Positions 54,131 through 60,000 of a stretch of 60,000 nt of DNA are shown in pieces (position 1 is the stretch's first letter; every line of letters starts with the position of its first letter). Under the pieces are notes generated by a model, which made no database searches, was not told the DNA's origin, and saw nothing but the letters and a program-made list of their open reading frames with translations. Source of the stretch: Diphasiastrum complanatum (Eukaryota; Streptophyta; Lycopodiopsida; Lycopodiales; Lycopodiaceae). Made by a program: the position numbers and the translations under genes. The stretch is from the NCBI GenBank assembly GCA_029204225.1, contig CM055107.1:50549227-50609226 (forward strand), in the 5' to 3' direction.

Positions 54131-56400
54131 AAGCTTTTACACTATTTACAGCTGTATCCTTCTCCTAGGATACCTAATTCTTTTATAGCTTTTCCATGCT
54201 GATGTCTCCATCTGATAGGCAATTTTCTTCTCTTCCAGTGAGTTATGACATCGTCTTGGTAGAGCCATGGTCATCCTAATAATACTTTATATGATGATTC
54301 TCTTGTAGTTTTTAATATGATAAAGTCCATTATAAACTTATGATCTCCAATGGAGACTGTTACTTGAGACAATTCTCCTATCGATGATCTTCTAGTTGCA
54401 TCAGCTAATCTTAAATGTCTTAATGTATGTGCTATTATGTAACGAATGCCTAACTCATATGATGTTTCTTCAATCATTATATTTAGACTAGATCCGGAAT
54501 CTATGGGGACATTATCTAAAATATAGCCATTGATTACTACTTGAATCTCGGGTTGACCTTCATCACCGTAGTTAACTAGTCCTACATTGACTAACAATAA
54601 CTTTGCTTTTCTTTTCTTTTCCCTTTGCAAAAATTGCTTAATCTCTTTCTTATAGTATTGATTATCCTCTAATAACTGTTTAAAAGCTATATTGGACATT
54701 CTGGAAACAAAGTCTTCCACTATATCATATGAACGATGTCTAATTGGCGATAGATCTCTAGGTATCTCACTACTTATAACTGGACCTAAGAACGTTACTT
54801 TTTTTAACTTTTTTGGTTTCTTCGTCTAAAAGCTTTTTAGCTTCCAAACTAATATCAACATCATAATGTTTTTCATTAAATTATCAAGGTCTAACTCTTT
54901 ACTACTAGAAATTTCTACTGGCTATTCTGCGACTTTTGCTTTTTCTGTCACGTTTTTCACGTTTTTCTATGACATTTTTCGCCTATTTCATTTTCTTGAT
55001 TTTCTTCTTATCTCTAAGAGTTAAAACATCTTTACTACTTCTAGTAGTTACTTTGTTTATTTCTATATCTATATCAGGCCATTGGTGGTCTTGATGTTGT
55101 AATTTGGACTCTACTTCTATCCTTTGGACTACCATGTCCGTGTTAGTTTTAGATGGCTGAAGCTCATCTTTTCTAGACGAGTTTACAAACCTCGGTTTAG
55201 GCTGTGGCTAAGGACATTCAGCAGTGACATGCCCTTCACCTTTATAGTTAGCACAGAACATCACATATCCTACTGACCGTCTAGATTCAGGACAATCAGG
55301 AGAATGGTGACCAAGGGCTCCACAATTGTAACCTGAATCCCTTACTCTGGGTGGAGGACTGGAATCTCTTGTCCCTCCTCTACGCAAAATGGTGTACTGT
55401 CAACCAGTGCCCGATCTTGGTATAATGTTCTTTTGGTTAGAAGGAGTTGCAGTATAAGCTACCTCCTCATGGTTATTGACCAGACAGAGGAATAATTTTT
55501 CTTCTAAATAATTAGCCTATATAAACTGGGACAATTAGTCTTTGAGTGACCTTCCTTCCCACAAGTGGTACACCAAACATTGTTAGTAAGCTTCGCTTTC
55601 GACATTTAAATCACTCATTTCTTTTGCATCTCAACACTCTTCCTTAATGGATCCATCTTTTTGGGCTTCTCCATTCTCTTCTTTCTATCTGAATTCCTAC
55701 TCTTTGATTTCCTATAAGAAGATTCTTCTTCTAATGAAGAAGAATAAGATGAATAATCTAAAGACTCTTTCTCATCTGCTGAATCGGATTCCAATTCAGA
55801 CTCAGTAGATGATTTAGATTCTTTTGTATGTTTTGATTTATGCTTTTTGCTACTTTTTCTCTCATTCCTCTGTCTTCGAGAAATTCAAGAAGTTTCATAA
55901 TTTTTTATAGAGGAAATGACATCTTCCAAAGAGGTCATTAATCCCCGTTGACAGTAACAATCCATTTTCTTAGGCAAGCCGTCCCAGAACCATTCGTTTT
56001 GCATAGGGACCGGATACTGGGCCCCTAATTTTTCTATTGAATTCTTAACTCTACGAGTATACTTTCTAAGCGATTCCTTTGGTTTTTTCTCAATAGAATT
56101 AAGTCATGCCAACAATCTAGTGGAATATTCTATCTCCCTAAACTGCTTAAGAAATGCTGCTTTTAAGGCATTCCAAGTATTAACCGTTGGACTACACTCA
56201 GAGGATGGTTCTGATGAAGAAAATTTTGATTCTAAACTTGGTCTGGAAGTGGAATCAGACGAATCTGATTCTGATGAGTCTGTAAAACTTGGTGTTTTAA
56301 CGAACCTTTCCTTTAAAGAATCTACAAACGTTGTAGTAGCTTTAAGAAGACCGTTAAACACTTCTGGTGTTAATCTTGCTCTAACTGGCGAGTATCACAA
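54131..56400 (-). pseudogene. Element J: gypsy gag and protease remnant
   Basis: Gag is read from about 56361 downwards: WNALKAAFLKQFREIEYST, SLRKYTRRVKNSIEKLGAQY and NEWFWDGLPKKMDCYCQRG, then a Ser/Glu/Lys-rich stretch. Three knuckle-like motifs follow: CTTCGKEGHSKTNC (about 55532-55573, complete), NCGALGHHSPDC and CANYKGEGHVTAEC (each one Cys short). The open frame 54720-54271 is a retropepsin-like protease (VINGYILDNVPIDSGSSLNI) running into KVLLG, RPWLYQDDVITHW and KRRKLPIRW, the usual lead-in to gypsy RT. RT is absent. Several stops break the gag part. Confidence 0.8.
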
Positions 56401-57355
56401 ATTCTACAAATACAAATCTTTAGATTTCCTATACGCTTCTAATCATTGTGCATGCTCTGAACATTTCTGTTCAATATTTGCTTGAGAGTGTGTTCTTGGC
56501 ATGCATTACATGAAGAAGATTCATAGACTTAATACACTTAAAAATATTACAAAAGATATTCACAATGAGTACTACAACGACATAACTGGTTATCCAAAGA
56601 TATTGAATGAATTGGCATCCAGTAATACCAACGATGAAATGATTTGGTTAAGGTCTATGATTACAAAGATTACTTTATCTTCCAGACTCTTAGGATAACA
56701 GTAAGCAATCAGATCAGACAGCAACTTAGCAAATAGATTCATCAAACAGAATTGAATTGGCTAATGATTCTTCTTAATCGAATAAAGAGAATTAGTTCTT
56801 ATCACAGGAAGCAAACCGTACAGAGCATCAGACAAGTTCTTTATTTGAACACATAGCTCATTCATAATTGAAAGAAGTTTTGCTTATGGTTATGCCTAAC
56901 AGCTTCAGCTAATTCTCTGCACACATTAGTTAGAATTGTCGCTCTCTGGTGACGCCTGAAAATCCGAATTAGAGTAACTAAAATTCAGTAAAAGATGAGT
57001 TGGCATAGTCAGTCAAGTATCACAAGTAGTTATAGATCGTTCAGAGTGTATTCGCTCAATTGATAAGAAGTAATGTTGTAAGAGATGGCAGAGGGAAAGA
57101 ATGCTCAAGTTTATAGAAACTGGACTCTCTTCTCTCTATTGATACTCAAATTTGTGCATCTATACAATGGCACAGAGTGTCGACCTTATAGGAATGAACA
57201 CTGGCCTGAATGTCGTTCACCAACCGTTAAGATGTCAGTTGGGATCCGCTAATGTGTCTCTATAGAACATCGCACAAAACGTCATGAGTTCTAACCTAAA
57301 AATGAATTTACAAGATGCAAACAGGCCTTTACATAAATTTAGGCACTATAGCATA
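56401..57355. other. No recognisable gene; possible decayed LTR or leader
   Basis: No coding motif. Short frames only, such as 56501-56698. The position upstream of J gag on the J strand would suit a leader or LTR, but no TG...CA pair or primer site could be confirmed. Confidence 0.4.
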
Positions 57356-57369
57356 TTTACATGTACAAA

Positions 57370-57625
57370 AATTGAAATTTTTTACAATATAAAACAATAA
57401 CTTTGGATAATGTGGGATCATGAGGCTCCACAAGAACTTTCATAAAACACTCAAGGTAGAACATCCATCTAGTTTGCACGAGGCCGAGAATGAAAATTTC
57501 TTTAACCAAATGAATGAGAAGATGAACTTGTATATCCATGAAAGAAGTTGAAAAATCTCTTTCCAGCAAGCACATTGTTTCAATCATTTCTTGCTTTGAA
57601 TGCACCTCTTTCTTTTGAGGTGTTC
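57370..57625 (-). pseudogene. DUF4218 exon of a CACTA (En/Spm-like) transposon
   Basis: On the minus strand a likely splice acceptor (TTTATTTTGTAG) precedes KKEVHSKQEMIETMCLLER, then MDIQVHLLIHLVKEIFILG and RWMFYLECFMKVL. This is the DUF4218 signature (LCxLExxFPPxFFDIxxHLxxHL, then RWMYxxERxxxxLK) found next to TNP2-type transposases in plant CACTA elements. The CAC(T)A ends and the transposase itself are not seen. Confidence 0.7.
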
Positions 57626-58039
57626 CACCTACAAAATAAACATTACACAAAATGAGCTACAAATAAACTATAGCATTCATTTTATATTGTCGTTGTTTTG
57701 GTCTCTAGTCACAAATGAATTTTTCAATTACTTGACCATCGAAGCTAATTTATACAAGGTACTTCGCAGATTGTCTCCTAAACAACCTTGAATTGCAATT
57801 AGAAGAATCAATTGTAGTATTTATAGCCAATCACGAGAATTTAATCCACTTAATTTGTCATGTTTGGTGAACGAGTGGCACAAGGAATGTGCATAGCCAG
57901 TTGGAGTTCTTATTTATCTTATGACATTTTGACATGTGAGAGCTCTCTCTTTGTTAGAATCCATGGCCACCTCCATGTCTTGATGCGCTACAATATTGTC
58001 CTTTTCACCAATTATATGTTTCCATATAGATTCATCCAC

Positions 58040-58420
58040 GTTCTAATGATTCAAAGTCGAATCTAAATCAGCCATTTTGAATGAGAAAAACTTTTTTCTC
58101 AAGTAAAGTTTGGCAATCATGTCTCTAATATCATAGAGAGTGCTGAGAATATTCCAAACTTCCAACGAATTTCAAGCACTTTGAATATGACTAATTAGAT
58201 TATCTCTAATGTTGAGTGTGATAAGTGTGAAGGCCTTTCCATCCATCAGTTTCTATTTGATAATGGCTGCAATAGGCTTAACCTTAGTATATTTAACAGC
58301 TTCCCCAAGCTCTTTCACTTGTAGGATCCTCATTTGAATTTCCATAAGCGATAGTTCTCGCCATCCAACTTTTTGATAGAATTTGAAGGTGACTCATTCA
58401 TCATAGACAAAATATTTGGA
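58040..58420 (-). pseudogene. Family K copia gag remnant
   Basis: Broken frames on the minus strand give NSIKKLDGENYRLWKF, MRILQVKELGEAVKY, KLMDGKAFTLITLNIRDNLI and SLEVWNILSTLYDIRD. This is the UBN2-type copia Gag pattern (DGxNYxxWK, WDxLxxLY) of a lineage different from families A-H. It has at least one frameshift and three stops. Confidence 0.7.
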
Positions 58421-58447
58421 AGTATTTATTGATATGCAAATAACTAG

Positions 58448-58460
58448 CTCTGACACCATG
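58448..58460 (-). promoter_or_regulatory. K primer binding site
   Basis: On the minus strand TGGTGTCAGAGCT, one change from the iMet-type site, abuts an LTR start (TGTTGAAAAATAAG on the plus strand). Confidence 0.82.
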
Positions 58461-59073
58461 TTGAAAAATAAGTTGTGTGAAATTTGAATAACTACTCGAC
58501 ATTGAATTGTCGACTGAATAGTCGATAGTAGTAGCGATAATTACTTGGTGATAACAACATCAATTCACTACTATTACAAGTACAACTATACTATCATTCC
58601 CAAGTGCAAAAAATGAATATAACGATTGTTATGCCCGTATTTAAAATCAACGACTTAGATCATAATAAGCAAAAATAACAAAATCAATATAACAAGATGT
58701 AAGTAGCAAGAGTAGTTTATATTAAAGATGATGAATTACAACTACTTGATGCTTCCACTATCTACTTTGATTGCAATATGATAATAGCGCATCTTATTTT
58801 GCTCTTACACATATTGTAATTGTGATAGTTTATTACGAATCAGTCTATGCCTATGGCAGAATATAGAGAAGAAGAAGAATAATAACTTCAACTTTGAATT
58901 TAATAACATAAAACTAATTTGATCTATTTATAGTTTCTGATGGCATAGCCCTAACGAAATTCATTGTTTATCAATGTAGCAGGTGCCTCGTGGGGCTATG
59001 AGATTGGACCAAAATGTAGTGAATAAGGCTCCATTGCTCAATCTATTTAAGTTGAGTTTGGAATTCTCGACAA
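58461..59073 (-). repeat. K 5' LTR, right edge uncertain
   Basis: Starts at 58461 beside the primer site. On its own strand it has a TATA box CTATAAATAG (complement of about 58922-58932). The outer edge is not fixed; it may be cut by the gypsy LTR that begins near 59074. No second copy is in the window. Confidence 0.6.
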
Positions 59074-59804
59074 TGTTGGGCACTTAGTGGGTCCCACCAC
59101 TAAAGTACTAATGGCTAAGCCTACCAAGTGGGTTCCACCATAGTACACTGTACAAGTAGAGTAATAAGTGCGAGGCACTGGCTTTCTATGTGTATAAGCC
59201 AAATGAGTACGCAAATTAGTTTTGTATAACTTGTAAAACTATGAAAAAGTGACTAGGGGCTTAAAAACTCTAAAATGACATTAGAGGCCCTAAGTCAAGT
59301 TGTTAATAACAAAGCTAAAATGGCTCAAATTAGGACTCACATGAAACATGTGAGTGCCCTTTGTGCTTTCTTACCGCCATTAGATTCATTTTGTGTTAAT
59401 TTAAATGGCTTGGATTAGAATCCTTGCCATTGTAATTATCCAATAAGAGAAAGAGACCCGGGCACCCCTTGTACCTTATTTTTGTATTCAATCAGGAGGA
59501 GGAAATAATCCATATTTGCTAATCTGAACATCTTTACATCTCATCTCTCTTTCTCTTGCTTTGCTTTTGTGTGTGATTTCTAATTAGTTGATTTTCCTAC
59601 GTTCTTGTGTCTTTGGAGAGGAGAGAAAGGGGACGGTGTAAGAGACCTCCCTTGTCTTATTGTTGTTGCTTTTGTGGTAAAGTAGGGTGGTTAATCTAGG
59701 TGTGGTTAGTGAAGGAAGAGGATAGTTTGCAAGCTAACTTTGCAAGAGAAGCACTATTTTCTTGGGAACGAATCGATGTGTGATAGGTGATCTAGGTAGC
59801 TACA
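59074..59804 (+). repeat. Element L gypsy 5' LTR, left edge tentative
   Basis: The right edge (GGTAGCTACA, 59804) is set by the primer site that follows after five bases. The left edge TGTTGGGCACTTAGTGGG is the best canonical start at a plausible length (731 bp), but without a second copy it is a guess. Confidence 0.5.
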
Positions 59805-59809
59805 ATTCT

Positions 59810-59836
59810 TTGGTGCCGTTGTCGGAGAGTTGCCAA
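59810..59836 (+). promoter_or_regulatory. L primer binding site (gypsy type)
   Basis: TTGGTGCCGTTGTCGGAGAG resembles the TTGGCGCCGTTGCCGGGGA site of plant Tat/Athila-type gypsy elements, and is followed by TTGCCAAGGAG. Confidence 0.8.
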
Positions 59837-59953
59837 GGAGATGGTCTAGCGAAGGTTCAGAAGGCTCTTAGGCACTTTTGAGGGCTGGGAACATTCGCCG
59901 GACTAGTTATTAATATTACTAACCTTCGACTACTTCACATATACTCCAAAACA

Positions 59954-60000
59954 ATGTTTTATGATTATTCTGAACTCGGCGAGGGTTCAAATGACTCAGA
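59954..60000 (+). CDS. Possible start of the L first ORF, cut by the window end
   Basis: ATG 59954 opens a frame (MFYDYSELGEGSNDS) that is still open at 60000. About 120 bases separate it from the primer site, a common distance in gypsy elements. Too short to assign to gag. Confidence 0.3.
   Translation, partial: MFYDYSELGEGSNDS

Overview
The window looks like repeat-rich plant nuclear DNA. It is AT-rich and almost wholly made of LTR retrotransposons of the Ty1/copia superfamily (iMet-type primer binding sites, WWIDSG proteases, YVDD reverse transcriptases, RNase H ending in ADLLTKPL or ADIFTKAL). There are fewer Ty3/gypsy pieces, remnants of hAT, CACTA and LINE-type elements, TTTAGGG telomere-like heptamers and long dinucleotide repeats. 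I found no convincing host gene, tRNA, rRNA or CRISPR array, and I cannot name the species. Family letters A to L are labels invented for this answer.

Layout. 1-8.26 kb: the 3' end of a family B copia element (RT/RNase H, LTR 1717-2449); a family G element (leader, gag-protease with three nonsense codons, an unrecognised 'X module', LTR 6676-7311); and a B 5' LTR with PBS. 8.3-27.5 kb: family C copia elements on the minus strand, in a chain that shares LTRs (8296-8983 and 10052-10690). The C pol gene is split by two family A insertions on the plus strand: A1 (11942-20791, target duplication ATGTC) and A2 (20984-25766, duplication ATTGC). A1's 5' LTR is itself split by a second G element, G1 (12529-17498, minus strand, duplication TGTAG). 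27.5-28.5 kb: gypsy gag and copia RT scraps.

29,029-34,894: family D, a copia element with an uninterrupted 1322-residue Gag-Pol and a TAACT duplication. It is the only intact coding sequence in the window. 35-36.3 kb: a LINE zf-RVT tail, (TA)n, (GT)n, (GA)n and telomere-like heptamers. 36.26-44.4 kb: copia family E, carrying gypsy element F inside it; F has integrase pieces, unrecognised downstream reading frames and a repeat-bearing leader. 44.4-47.3 kb: a hAT transposase remnant, a C 3' end and an E integrase piece. 47.3-52.6 kb: decayed element I with two LTRs in inverted orientation, a G LTR end, family H copia protease/integrase and a 201-bp (TC)n tract. 54-60 kb: a gypsy gag-protease remnant (J), a CACTA DUF4218 exon, a copia gag remnant with PBS and LTR (K), and a gypsy LTR with PBS running off the window (L).

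How the parts relate. The most interesting system is family G. Two copies on opposite strands keep gag (G2 also a protease) but carry a shared, non-retroviral module of about 2 kb where integrase, RT and RNase H should be. This is the pattern of a non-autonomous element that encodes its own Gag and borrows Pol. A second theme is the palindrome CACACGTGTG. It occurs at least fourteen times, in LTRs or leaders of five families that otherwise differ, often in the part expected to be transcribed, and so could be a shared G-box or an RNA dimerisation signal.
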